Shown: positions 1 through 7,723 of the stretch, one piece after another | How positions within the stretch are numbered: the first letter of the stretch is position 1 | Layout: the number at the start of each line of letters is the position of its first letter | DNA from: Terrabacter sp. Ter38 | GTDB lineage: Bacteria; Actinomycetota; Actinomycetes; Actinomycetales; Dermatophilaceae | Direction of reading: 5' to 3' | NCBI RefSeq assembly: GCF_024519435.1 | Contig: NZ_JALJRZ010000001.1 | Span: forward strand, 124,001-188,000 | Length of the DNA: 64,000 nt | Position numbers and translations under genes: made by a program | Notes under the pieces: model-generated | The model's database searches: none | What the model was told of the DNA's origin: nothing | What the model saw: only the letters and a program-made list of their open reading frames with translations

Positions 1-372
1 GTGGCGCGTCGTAATCGGTTGCCATCTCGTTGTCTCACTTCTACTCGTCTGCGCCTTGCGGTCTGTGACGCGGAGAACGCTCGTGGGCCCGTGCTTGTTC
101 CCGAGAACCCGCGCGGTCAACGACGTTGTCAACAGCGACGAAACATGTCCGCGTGCGCGTATGGTGCCCGATCCCCACTGCGTTGTCACGTTGTCCGAGC
201 CAAGGCCTGAGACGCGGGCCCGCCTGCACCACTCACGCCTGCCCTTTTCGGACGAACAGTTCACCTGGGCTTTGCCATTCGTCGACCATCGCGGGTGCAC
301 ATTGGTGGTCCTACGGCGCGGTAGGGTCTCCGGACTCGACCGATCGACAACCCAGGCCCGGAGGTGGCACCC
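1..372. other. left-edge stretch without a supported gene
   Basis: I find no reading frame here with convincing protein character or a ribosome binding site. The short open frames are Arg-rich, as expected by chance in GC-rich DNA. It may carry the promoter of a gene to the left of the window and that of the small gene starting at 373, but I cannot define either. Confidence 0.5.
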
Positions 373-558
373 ATGACCGAGTTCGTCGACCAGATCAGGC
401 AACGTGTCCACGACGCGCTGGGCGACCTCGCCGACGCGCGACAGGCGGGTGACGACTACCGCGTGCAGGTGTACACCGGCGAACTGGAGTCGTTCGCCCG
501 TCTCGCCACGGAGAACGGCATCCGCGTCCCCGGGCTCGAGCCGTTCCAGGCTGCCTGA
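373..558 (+). CDS. small conserved hypothetical protein (61 aa)
   Basis: Acidic, probably helical protein beginning MTEFVDQIRQ. No family is recognised with certainty. The ATG at 373 is preceded by GGAGG at 360-364 with normal spacing, which favours it over the in-frame GTG nine bases upstream. Composition is balanced and unlike the Arg-rich antisense frames, so it looks like a real protein. The alternation of acidic and hydrophobic residues fits one or two amphipathic helices. No Cys, signal peptide or membrane segment is visible. It is followed by a strong hairpin and convergent with the phosphatase gene. Function unknown. Confidence 0.6.
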   Translation: MTEFVDQIRQRVHDALGDLADARQAGDDYRVQVYTGELESFARLATENGIRVPGLEPFQAA

Positions 559-621
559 ACGGCGTCCCAGCGACACACCACGACACGAGCGGGCGTATGC
601 CGTCCGCCGCCCAGGACGACA

Positions 622-654
622 GACGCCCCTCCCGGCACGGCCGGGTGGGGCGTC
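622..654. terminator. bidirectional hairpin terminator
   Basis: A 14-bp stem with one mismatch (622-635 pairing with 641-654) and a 5-base loop lies between two convergent genes. There is no clear U-tract, as is usual in GC-rich actinobacteria. It probably ends both the small gene at 373 and the phosphatase gene. Confidence 0.65.
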
Positions 655-675
655 GTCGTGCGTGCTCGCGCGCAC

Positions 676-700
676 GTGCGGTGCGGTGCGGTGCGGTGCG
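676..700. repeat. GTGCG pentanucleotide x5
   Basis: Five perfect GTGCG units end just before the stop codon of the inositol-phosphatase gene (705-707). This is a slippage-prone tract outside coding sequence. No function is implied. Confidence 0.85.
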
Positions 701-704
701 GTGA

Positions 705-1592
705 TCAGCCTGCTGCGCCCTCCGGCGCCACGAAGACGGCGCGGACCTGATCTACGAGGGCGGGCCCCGCGGCGACGGTGAGGGCGGTGCCGGGCGCAGA
801 GCCGGGGTCCTCTCCAGCGCCGACGACGACACCCCCGGCCTCCTCGACGACGAGCCAGCCGGCCGCGAGGTCCCAGGCGTTGAGCCCGGTCTCCGCGTAG
901 GCGTCCACGGACCCCTCGGCCACGCGCACGAGGTCGAGAGCGGCGCTGCCGATGCGTCGGATGTCGCGGACGAGGGGCAGGACCCGTAGGAGCACCTCGG
1001 CCTGCCGGGCGCGCACCTCGGGGGCGTAGCCGAAGCCGGTCGCGAGCAGGGTGCGGGCGAGGCGGTCCTCGCCCGAGACGGACAGACGGGCCGGCGCAAC
1101 GGACTCGGTCGGGTCCTCGGGGCTCGTCCAGGCGCCGGTGCCCCGACCCGCGTGGTGCACGAGGCGCCGGCACGAGTCGGCGACCGCACCCGCGACAGGG
1201 GTCCACCCGCCCTGGGAGTGGGCGTCGCCGACGACGACGGCCACGGACACGGCATACGCAGGGATCTCGTAGAGGTAGTTCACGGTGCCGTCGATGGGGT
1301 CGACGACCCACGTCAGGCCGGACGTCCCAGTGACGTCGACACCCTCCTCGCCGAGGATGCCGTCGTCGGGGCGGGCGGCCCGGATGAGCCGGTGCAGCAG
1401 CTCCTCGGAGCGTCGGTCCATGACGGTCACGATGTCGGTCTCGGTCGACTTCGTCGCGGCGACACCCATCCGGGGCGGCCGCTCGTCACGGATGAAGCGC
1501 GAGGCCTCGACGGCGACCTCGACGCAGAGCCGCTCGAGCTCCTCGACCGTGACGCCGTCGGGCAGCGCAGGAACGGGAGGTGTGGTGGTCAT
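705..1592 (-). CDS. inositol monophosphatase family protein
   Basis: 295-residue Mg2+-dependent phosphatase of the IMPase/FBPase/CysQ fold. Visible signatures are GEEG at residues 81-84, the metal-binding motif WVVDPIDGT at about 95-103, and the second motif LNAWDLAAG around 238-246, whose Asp is the third metal ligand. The family hydrolyses phosphate monoesters such as inositol-1-phosphate; some actinobacterial members act as histidinol-phosphatase or on NADP(H), so the substrate is open. I chose the ATG at 1592, which has a GAGGG-type site upstream. A GTG at 1610 would overlap the ferrochelatase stop. It is probably cotranscribed downstream of hemH. Confidence 0.9.
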   Translation of the reverse strand: MTTTPPVPALPDGVTVEELERLCVEVAVEASRFIRDERPPRMGVAATKSTETDIVTVMDRRSEELLHRLIRAARPDDGILGEEGVDVTGTSGLTWVVDPIDGTVNYLYEIPAYAVSVAVVVGDAHSQGGWTPVAGAVADSCRRLVHHAGRGTGAWTSPEDPTESVAPARLSVSGEDRLARTLLATGFGYAPEVRARQAEVLLRVLPLVRDIRRIGSAALDLVRVAEGSVDAYAETGLNAWDLAAGWLVVEEAGGVVVGAGEDPGSAPGTALTVAAGPALVDQVRAVFVAPEGAAG

Positions 1593-1602
1593 CGCGTCGC
1601 CC

Positions 1603-2730
1603 TCAGTCACTGCCGCACAGTGCCGGACGGGCCTGGCGCAGGTTGGGGCAGCAGCCGGGCGCGCACACCGACGGCATCCGCCCCTCGAACTGCGGCACGT
1701 CCTCGCCGCGGGCCTCCGCCGCGCGTTCGAGCAGGGCGTCGACGAGGTCGCGCACGAAGACCGCGTCGGTGCCGACCGTCGGGACGCGCACGTGGGTGAG
1801 GCCGAGCTCGTCGGCCGTCTCCTGCGCCTCCGTGTCGAGGTCGTAGACGACCTCCATGTGGTCGCTCACGAAGCCGATCGGGGCCGTGACGACCGTGCGG
1901 ACACCCGCGGCCGCGAGCTCCCGCATCCGGTCGTTGACGTCGGGCTCGAGCCACGGCTGGGTCGGCGGACCCGAGCGCGAGCAGAACACGAGCTCGCCCG
2001 TCAGGTCGCGGCCGAGGACGCGGTTGGCCTCCTCGGTCAGCTGCGACGCGAGCGCCAGGTGCTGGCGCTGGTAGAGGTTGCCCTCACCGTCGCCCGGTCC
2101 GGACGTGTCATCCATCGCGTCGGGGATCGAGTGCGTGACGAAGAGCAGCGCGATCTCCGCGTCCGGCGTTCCGTCGAGCGCCCGCAGCGAGCGGACGAGC
2201 TCGCCCGCGTTGGCGGCCGCGAACCCGGGACGCCGGGCGTACTGCGACACCTTGTCGATCTGCAGCTCGATGCCGTCCTCGGCCACCGCGGCCGCGGCGT
2301 CCGCGAGGTTCTCCCGGTACTGGCGACAGGAGGAGTAGCACGAGTAGGCGCTCGTCGTCAGGGCGACGACACGACGATGTCCGGCCGCGTGGCTCGCGCG
2401 CAGGGCGTCGTCGATGAAGGGCTCGCTGTTGCGGTTGCCCCAGACGATGGGCGTGCTGATGTCGCGCGCGTCGAGCTCGGCGCGCAGGGCTGCGATGAGC
2501 GCGCGGTTCTGGTCGTTGATCGGGCTGCGGCCACCGAAGTGGTGGTAGTGCTCGCCGACGGCCTCGAGACGCTCGTCGGGGATGCCGCGTCCGGCCGTGA
2601 CCCGCCGCAGGAAGGGCATCACCTCATCGGGGCCCTCGGGACCACCGAAGCCGAGGAGGAGCACGGCGTCGTACGGTTCGAGCGGCGAGGGCTGGGGCTC
2701 GTCGGGCGTTGGTGCTGCGTCAGGTGTCAT
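1603..2730 (-). CDS. hemH: ferrochelatase (coproporphyrin/protoporphyrin type)
   Basis: 375-residue ferrochelatase inserting Fe2+ into a porphyrin in haem synthesis; in Actinobacteria the enzyme generally acts on coproporphyrin III. Typical segments are LLLGFGGPEG near residue 24, HFGGRSPIN at 64-72 and the VTHSIP histidine motif. Cys131 and Cys135 (CYSSC) plus a C-terminal cluster at 356, 360, 361 and 372 match the pattern of ferrochelatases carrying a [2Fe-2S] cluster. The ATG has GGAG just upstream. It sits directly before the inositol-phosphatase gene. Haem made here serves the cytochrome bc1/aa3 branch at the other end of the window. Confidence 0.93.
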   Translation of the reverse strand: MTPDAAPTPDEPQPSPLEPYDAVLLLGFGGPEGPDEVMPFLRRVTAGRGIPDERLEAVGEHYHHFGGRSPINDQNRALIAALRAELDARDISTPIVWGNRNSEPFIDDALRASHAAGHRRVVALTTSAYSCYSSCRQYRENLADAAAAVAEDGIELQIDKVSQYARRPGFAAANAGELVRSLRALDGTPDAEIALLFVTHSIPDAMDDTSGPGDGEGNLYQRQHLALASQLTEEANRVLGRDLTGELVFCSRSGPPTQPWLEPDVNDRMRELAAAGVRTVVTAPIGFVSDHMEVVYDLDTEAQETADELGLTHVRVPTVGTDAVFVRDLVDALLERAAEARGEDVPQFEGRMPSVCAPGCCPNLRQARPALCGSD

Positions 2731-2788
2731 GTCTCCGCCATCGGTGGGTGAAAGGGCACGTGGGACGGTCGGCGGCGGTGCGTCGTCG

Positions 2789-3424
2789 TCAGGTCGGGTT
2801 GGAGCGCAAGGGGGTCGGGGCGTTGAGGTCGAGGCGGACGGCGAGGATCCGGAGGGCGAAGACCAGCCCCGCGGCGGTCCAGAGCACCCAGTCCTGGAGG
2901 GAGCCGAGCTGGGCGGCGACGACGACGAGGATCGACCCGAGCATGGCCGGGACGGCATACAGCTCGCGGCGCAGCACCTCGGGGACCTGGCCCGCGAGCA
3001 GGTCGCGCACGACCCCGCCCCCGACCGCCGTGATGACGCCGACGAGGACGGCCGCGATCGGCGAGACCCCGACGGTCGTCACGGCCTTGAGGCTGCCCGC
3101 GACCGCGAAGGCCGCGAGGCCGGCGGCGTCGAGGACCCGGACGAACCCGGTGATGCGTTCGACGCCAGGGTGGAAGAGGAACGTGACGAGACCGCCGAGC
3201 GCCGCAGCGGTCAGCAGCCGCCAGTCGCTGATGCCGACGGGCGGGATGTCGCCGATGAGCAGGTCGCGCACGATGCCGCCGCCGAGGGCCGCGGCACAGG
3301 CCAGCACGAGCACCCCGAAGAGGTCGAAGCGCTTCTTGACGGCCACGAGGCCGCCGGACAGCGCGAAGACGAACACGCCGACGAGGTCGAGGGCGAGCTG
3401 CGCGGACGCGAAAGAGGTAGGCAT
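2789..3424 (-). CDS. TRIC family (UPF0126) membrane channel protein
   Basis: 211-residue protein with about six to seven hydrophobic segments and two copies of the family motif: GGGIVRD (first half) and GGGVVRD (second half). This internal duplication is typical of bacterial trimeric intracellular cation channel homologues, which conduct K+ and other monovalent cations across the plasma membrane. A probable -10 element TACCGT (3435-3440 on the minus strand) lies only ten bases upstream of the ATG, implying a very short leader. It is divergent from sepH. Confidence 0.88.
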   Translation of the reverse strand: MPTSFASAQLALDLVGVFVFALSGGLVAVKKRFDLFGVLVLACAAALGGGIVRDLLIGDIPPVGISDWRLLTAAALGGLVTFLFHPGVERITGFVRVLDAAGLAAFAVAGSLKAVTTVGVSPIAAVLVGVITAVGGGVVRDLLAGQVPEVLRRELYAVPAMLGSILVVVAAQLGSLQDWVLWTAAGLVFALRILAVRLDLNAPTPLRSNPT

Positions 3425-3598
3425 GCCAGAGCAAACGGTACCCGTGCGGCGTGGTCGCTTTGGTGGGCACCCGGGCCGGTGGCATGCTCGACAGCACGGC
3501 GCACGGCCGGCCCCCGCGACGCGGCATCACCTCACGACGCGAGCCACCGGGCACCATCACGGCAGGACCACGCAGACTCGGTACCGGGAGACCCACCC

Positions 3599-5068
3599 AT
3601 GCAGCACCTCAGGCTCGTCGGCGTCCACGAGGACGGATTGCACCTGCTGCTGGCCGACGACGAGGGCCACCACTTCTCCGTCCCCCTCGACGACTCGCTC
3701 CGTGCCGCGGTGCGGCGGGACCGACCGCGGCTCGGCCAGCTCCAGATCGAGATCTCGGGCGGCCTGCGGCCCAAGGACGTCCAGGCGATGATCCGGGCCG
3801 GCCACTCCGCCGAGGAGGTCGCCGAGCGGGCCGGCTGGCCCGTCGAGAAGGTGCACCGCTACGAAGGGCCGATCCTGGCCGAGCGCGAGCACGTGGCCGG
3901 CCTCGCCCGTCAGGTCCGGCTGCGCCCGCGCGGCGGCTCGCACGGTGCTGCACCCACCCTCGAGGCGCGCGTCAGCGAGCGGCTGCGCACCCGCGAGATC
4001 GACACCGTCACGGCGCGTTGGGACTCCCGTCGCACCGACAAGGGCGCCTGGACCGTCCTGCTTCTCTTCACCGCCGGCGGGCGCGAACGCGAGGCCGCTT
4101 GGCAGTTCGACCCGCTCGCCCGGACCGTGTCGGCCGTCGACGACGAGGCCCGCTGGCTCAGCGAGGACGAGGACCAGCAGGCTCCCGGTCCGATCCCGGC
4201 GCCACACCTCAGCGCCTCGAGCCGTCCGAGCCGCGTCTACGACGTCGAGGCCGAGGGTGGTGTCGGCGCCTCGACGATGCGTCGCCGCGAGGGCGAGACC
4301 GTCGACCTCATGGCGGCCATGCGCGAGCGCAGCGCCCAGCGCGGTCGTCGCCGCCGACCCAAGTCCACCGAGGTTCCCGGACTCGACGAGGCACCCGAGG
4401 AGGCCCTGCCGCTGGAGGAGCTCGCCGGCGACCCCCGCGACGAGCTGCCTCCCCCCGCGCACACGCACCCGGAGGACGACCCCGAGGTCGTCAAGACCGG
4501 ATCCGTCGAGCAGCGCGTCGGGGTCGACGCCGCCCGCCGCAAGGCACGCCGTACCGAGCCCACCCAGCCGGTGCGACAGGCGCCCGAGCCGACGGCGACG
4601 GACCAGGACGGGTCCCAGGAGGCGGACCCGGCGCCGGCAGAGCCCGAGTCCGTCGGCACCCGCGAGCCCGAGCGCGCGCCGGCAGCCGAGCCGGAGTCGG
4701 GGGCCGAGCGCCACGGCAGCCACGAGGTCGACCTCGACGATGACGGGGCAGACATCGCAGACGACGTCGCGGACGAGGCGCCGGCGGAGCCTCTCCCCGC
4801 AGAGCAGCCGCTGCGTCCCGCCACGCGCCGACGCGAGGACTCCCGACGGCTGTCACGCGTCCCTGCGGCGCAGTCCGATCTCTCCTCCGAGGCCGACGAC
4901 CGCGACGAGTCCGCAGAGCTCGAGGACGAGGGCTACGACGTCGTGGAGCAGCGGGCCGCGGCCCCGGCGGCCAAACCGGCCCCCCGACCCGCCCCTCCGG
5001 CACGCAAGTCGGGACGGCCGAGCGTGCCGAGCTGGGACGACATCATGTTCGGCCGCAAGAACGACTGA
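3599..5068 (+). CDS. sepH: septation protein SepH (DUF3071)
   Basis: 489-residue cell-division protein. The N-terminal domain (about 1-180) begins MQHLRLVGVHEDG and includes the helix-turn-helix-like segment SAEEVAERAGWPVEKVHRYE. A long acidic, Pro/Ala-rich, probably disordered region follows, then the conserved C-terminal motif SWDDIMFGRK. In Streptomyces and mycobacteria SepH binds FtsZ and promotes filament assembly. GGGAG lies seven bases upstream of the ATG. Alternative longer starts would run through clearly noncoding sequence. Confidence 0.93.
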   Translation: MQHLRLVGVHEDGLHLLLADDEGHHFSVPLDDSLRAAVRRDRPRLGQLQIEISGGLRPKDVQAMIRAGHSAEEVAERAGWPVEKVHRYEGPILAEREHVAGLARQVRLRPRGGSHGAAPTLEARVSERLRTREIDTVTARWDSRRTDKGAWTVLLLFTAGGREREAAWQFDPLARTVSAVDDEARWLSEDEDQQAPGPIPAPHLSASSRPSRVYDVEAEGGVGASTMRRREGETVDLMAAMRERSAQRGRRRRPKSTEVPGLDEAPEEALPLEELAGDPRDELPPPAHTHPEDDPEVVKTGSVEQRVGVDAARRKARRTEPTQPVRQAPEPTATDQDGSQEADPAPAEPESVGTREPERAPAAEPESGAERHGSHEVDLDDDGADIADDVADEAPAEPLPAEQPLRPATRRREDSRRLSRVPAAQSDLSSEADDRDESAELEDEGYDVVEQRAAAPAAKPAPRPAPPARKSGRPSVPSWDDIMFGRKND

Positions 5069-5189
5069 CGGCGCCCCACCTCGCGCGCCCGGCTGCGTCC
5101 ACCAGTTCAGGGGCCGCAGCGCCCGGGTGAGCGCTCGTCGGAAGCCCGCTGGACGGCATACGCCATCGGTCGGCGTCGGCAGGTTCCGC

Positions 5190-5882
5190 TCAGTCGGCCT
5201 GGGTGATCGGCAGCGGCGGCAGGGGGCACACGTCGAGGTCGAAGGGCAGCACCTCGGGTGAGATCGCGGCGGCCCGCGCGGCGTGCGAGGTCATCCGGCG
5301 CATGTAGTGCCGCCTGCACAGCACCTCGTACTCGACGAGGCCGGTCGTGCCCGGCTTCGTGTCGCCGACGACGACCTGCTCGCCCTCGACGACCATGACG
5401 CCGTCCATGACGCGGGCGTTGGTCGTGGCCCGACGGCCGCACCAGCACAGCGCCTCCACCTGGAGCACCTGCACCTTGTCGGCGAGCTCGATGAGCCGCT
5501 TGCTGCCCGGGAAGAGCTCGGTGCGGAAGTCTGCGGTGATGCCGAAGGCGAAGACGTCGACGTCCATCTCGTCGACGATCCGCGCCAGCTGCTCCACCTG
5601 GTCGCTGGTGTAGAACTGGGCCTCGTCGCAGATGAGGTAGTCGATGCGGGTGCCCGCCGTGGCCCGTTCGACGATCGCCTCCCAGAAGTCCAGGTCGTCG
5701 CGGACCTCGAGCGCCCCGGTCGAGAGACCCAGCCGCGAGCTGAGGACGTTGGTGCCGGCGCGGTCCATCTTGGTGAAGATGAGACCGACGCGACCCCGTG
5801 CACCGTGGTTGTGGTCCATCTGGAGGGCGAGGGTCGACTTGCCGCAGTCCATGGTCCCGGAGAAGAAGACGAGCTCAGCCAC
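5190..5882 (-). CDS. tdk: thymidine kinase, type II
   Basis: 230-residue TK1-like enzyme phosphorylating thymidine with ATP for salvage. Walker A is GTMDCGKST near residues 9-17 and Walker B is LICDEAQF. Zinc-ribbon cysteines appear in CWCGRR and CRRHY. A C-terminal tail of about 30 residues makes it longer than the usual 190-200. The GTG at 5882 fits the conserved N-terminus; longer frames run into the neighbouring gene. It lies 11 bp downstream of the phosphodiesterase-like gene and is probably cotranscribed with it. Confidence 0.93.
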   Translation of the reverse strand: MAELVFFSGTMDCGKSTLALQMDHNHGARGRVGLIFTKMDRAGTNVLSSRLGLSTGALEVRDDLDFWEAIVERATAGTRIDYLICDEAQFYTSDQVEQLARIVDEMDVDVFAFGITADFRTELFPGSKRLIELADKVQVLQVEALCWCGRRATTNARVMDGVMVVEGEQVVVGDTKPGTTGLVEYEVLCRRHYMRRMTSHAARAAAISPEVLPFDLDVCPLPPLPITQAD

Positions 5883-5893
5883 GAGGCACCACC

Positions 5894-7054
5894 CTAGGCG
5901 CCGCGGCGGGGTGGCACCACGACCACCGGCACCGCGAGTTCCGCGTCGCTCGTTGAGCCGTGCAGCCCGAGCAGCGCGACCACCTCGCGGCGCATGAGCC
6001 CCGAGTGCACGACCGCGAAAGACCCCTCCGTCACGACGAGCAGGTCGCCGATGCGGCCCTCGACCCCCGCTCGGACCGGGCCGAACCACCCCTCGTCGAC
6101 AGCGCGCTCACGGGTGAGGATCCGGGCGCGGCCAGCGAGACGCGCCGCCCACGCCTGCTCGACATCCGCGGCGGCGCCCGGCTCGGCATACAGCTGGAGG
6201 TTGCGCGGCTCACCGCCGAGGTGGCGCACGCCCGCCATCAGACCGGGCTCGTGCACGAGGTCGATGCGGTCGTGGAAGGGCACGTCGACCATGCCGTGGT
6301 CCGCCGTGACGACGATCGAGGTGTCGTCCGGCACGCGCGCGGCGAGCTGTCGCAGGGCGGCGTCGACCGACTCGACCTCGTCACCCCACTGCCACGACTG
6401 GCAGCCGTGGACGTGGCCGATCTTGTCGACGTCGCCCCAGTAGAGGTAGACGAGGGCTCGTGGGGTGGCCCGCACCGCTGACGCAGCAGCGGACACGCGG
6501 TCGTCGAGCGTGCGTCCGGCGCGGAAGCGCCCGCCGCGCAGCGCCGCGATGGTCAGCCCCGACCCGTCGAAGTAGTGCGGACCCACCATCGTCACAGCGA
6601 CGCCGGCGTTCTCGGCGGCCTCGAAGACGGTCTCGTTCGGCTGCCAGGCCCGCGGGTCGGGACCGTCCTCCCAGGACAGCTCGTTGAGCAGCCGGTCGGT
6701 GGCCGGATCGAGCACCTGCATGCCGACGAGCCCGTGCGAACCGGGAGGCAGACCGGTGCCGAAGGTCCCCATCGAGGTCGCGGTCGTCGTCGGGAAGCCG
6801 CACGGCACGCGGTGAGCGGTGCCGAGGTGGCTGCGCAGGAAGGGTGCGTGTCCGCTGCGCTGGCGCAGCAGGTCGTGACCGAGCCCGTCGACGAGCACGA
6901 CGACGGTGCGCGGGACGGTGGGGAGGTCGAAGACGTCGCGGCCGGCATACGCGGGCACCCCGAGTCGGTCGGCGACCGACGGGAGCACGGAGGCGAGGGT
7001 GCCAGACGACCAGTCGGTCGGCGTCGGCGCGTGGGCGGTCACGTCGTCGGCCAC
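5894..7054 (-). CDS. alkaline phosphatase superfamily / nucleotide pyrophosphatase-phosphodiesterase family protein
   Basis: 386-residue metalloenzyme of the alkaline phosphatase superfamily. The metal-binding start VVVLVDGLG, the threonine nucleophile region GFPTTTATSMGTFGTG and the late motif VVTADHGMVD are all present. There is no signal peptide or membrane segment, so it is probably cytoplasmic. The substrate cannot be read from sequence; type I phosphodiesterases are the closest guess. The GTG start has only a weak ribosome binding site. It lies in a run with DUF5998 (10-bp gap) and tdk (11-bp gap). Confidence 0.88.
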   Translation of the reverse strand: MADDVTAHAPTPTDWSSGTLASVLPSVADRLGVPAYAGRDVFDLPTVPRTVVVLVDGLGHDLLRQRSGHAPFLRSHLGTAHRVPCGFPTTTATSMGTFGTGLPPGSHGLVGMQVLDPATDRLLNELSWEDGPDPRAWQPNETVFEAAENAGVAVTMVGPHYFDGSGLTIAALRGGRFRAGRTLDDRVSAAASAVRATPRALVYLYWGDVDKIGHVHGCQSWQWGDEVESVDAALRQLAARVPDDTSIVVTADHGMVDVPFHDRIDLVHEPGLMAGVRHLGGEPRNLQLYAEPGAAADVEQAWAARLAGRARILTRERAVDEGWFGPVRAGVEGRIGDLLVVTEGSFAVVHSGLMRREVVALLGLHGSTSDAELAVPVVVVPPRRGA

Positions 7055-7064
7055 GGAGCGCTGG

Positions 7065-7664
7065 TCAGCGAGCCGTGCCGCCGCCGATGCTCGCGGAGAG
7101 CACCCGGGCGAAGCTCATGGCCCGGCCCACGGCGTCCTCGCCGTCGGCGGCCGAGCTGATGCGCAGCGAGATGTCGTCGGAGGCGATGGTGCCCTCGAAG
7201 CCGTGGTCGGCCGTACAGTCGGGGTCGCCACAGGCGGCGGGGATCATGTCGAGCCGGCTCACTGCGCCCCACCCGAGCGTCAGGGTGAGGTCACGGCCGT
7301 GCGTGCCCTTCGCGAACGTGTCGGGCTTCGCCACGACGTGGGTCAGCATGACGCCCCGGACGGCGGCGAGCGGCACCGTCTCGGTCGTGGCCGTCGCCAT
7401 CAGCGTGTCCTCGGACTCGGCGTGGTCGTCGGCATGGGCGATGACGAGCCGCTGCGGGGTGACGACGAGCACGGTCACGTGACGGCGCACCGTCTCGTGG
7501 TCGAAGGTCGTCTCCTGGTGCACGAGGTGCGAGACGACCTCGTCGTCGGCGATCGCCGACTCGACGACGTCGCAGACGAGCGAGGGGTAGTAGCCGGCAC
7601 GGGTGATCGCCTCGGTGAGGTCTTCGGGAAGGGCTCGGCCGGTGCCCGGGGTGACGCGTCGCAT
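7065..7664 (-). CDS. DUF5998 family protein
   Basis: 199-residue conserved actinobacterial protein beginning MRRVTPGTGRALPED. It contains no membrane segments and no catalytic motif I recognise. Visible features are a conserved-looking middle part (TVLVVTPQRLVIAHADDH) that resembles a beta-rich pleckstrin-like fold, and a CGDPDCTADHGF segment with two Cys and a His that could bind metal. It is the first gene of the tdk/phosphodiesterase run. Function unknown. Confidence 0.83.
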   Translation of the reverse strand: MRRVTPGTGRALPEDLTEAITRAGYYPSLVCDVVESAIADDEVVSHLVHQETTFDHETVRRHVTVLVVTPQRLVIAHADDHAESEDTLMATATTETVPLAAVRGVMLTHVVAKPDTFAKGTHGRDLTLTLGWGAVSRLDMIPAACGDPDCTADHGFEGTIASDDISLRISSAADGEDAVGRAMSFARVLSASIGGGTAR

Positions 7665-7723
7665 GCCCCCATCCTTGCACCAGCGCGGGCGTGGCCACTC
7701 CGAGCGGTCCACACCGTGCTGCG

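Noticed and set aside
1-210. Possible small gene at the very start of the window
   Set aside because: Arg/Ser-rich product, no ribosome binding site, several overlapping frames of equal quality.
676-700. GTGCG repeats as a regulatory array
   Set aside because: Too short and located between a terminator and a stop codon; simple slippage explains it.
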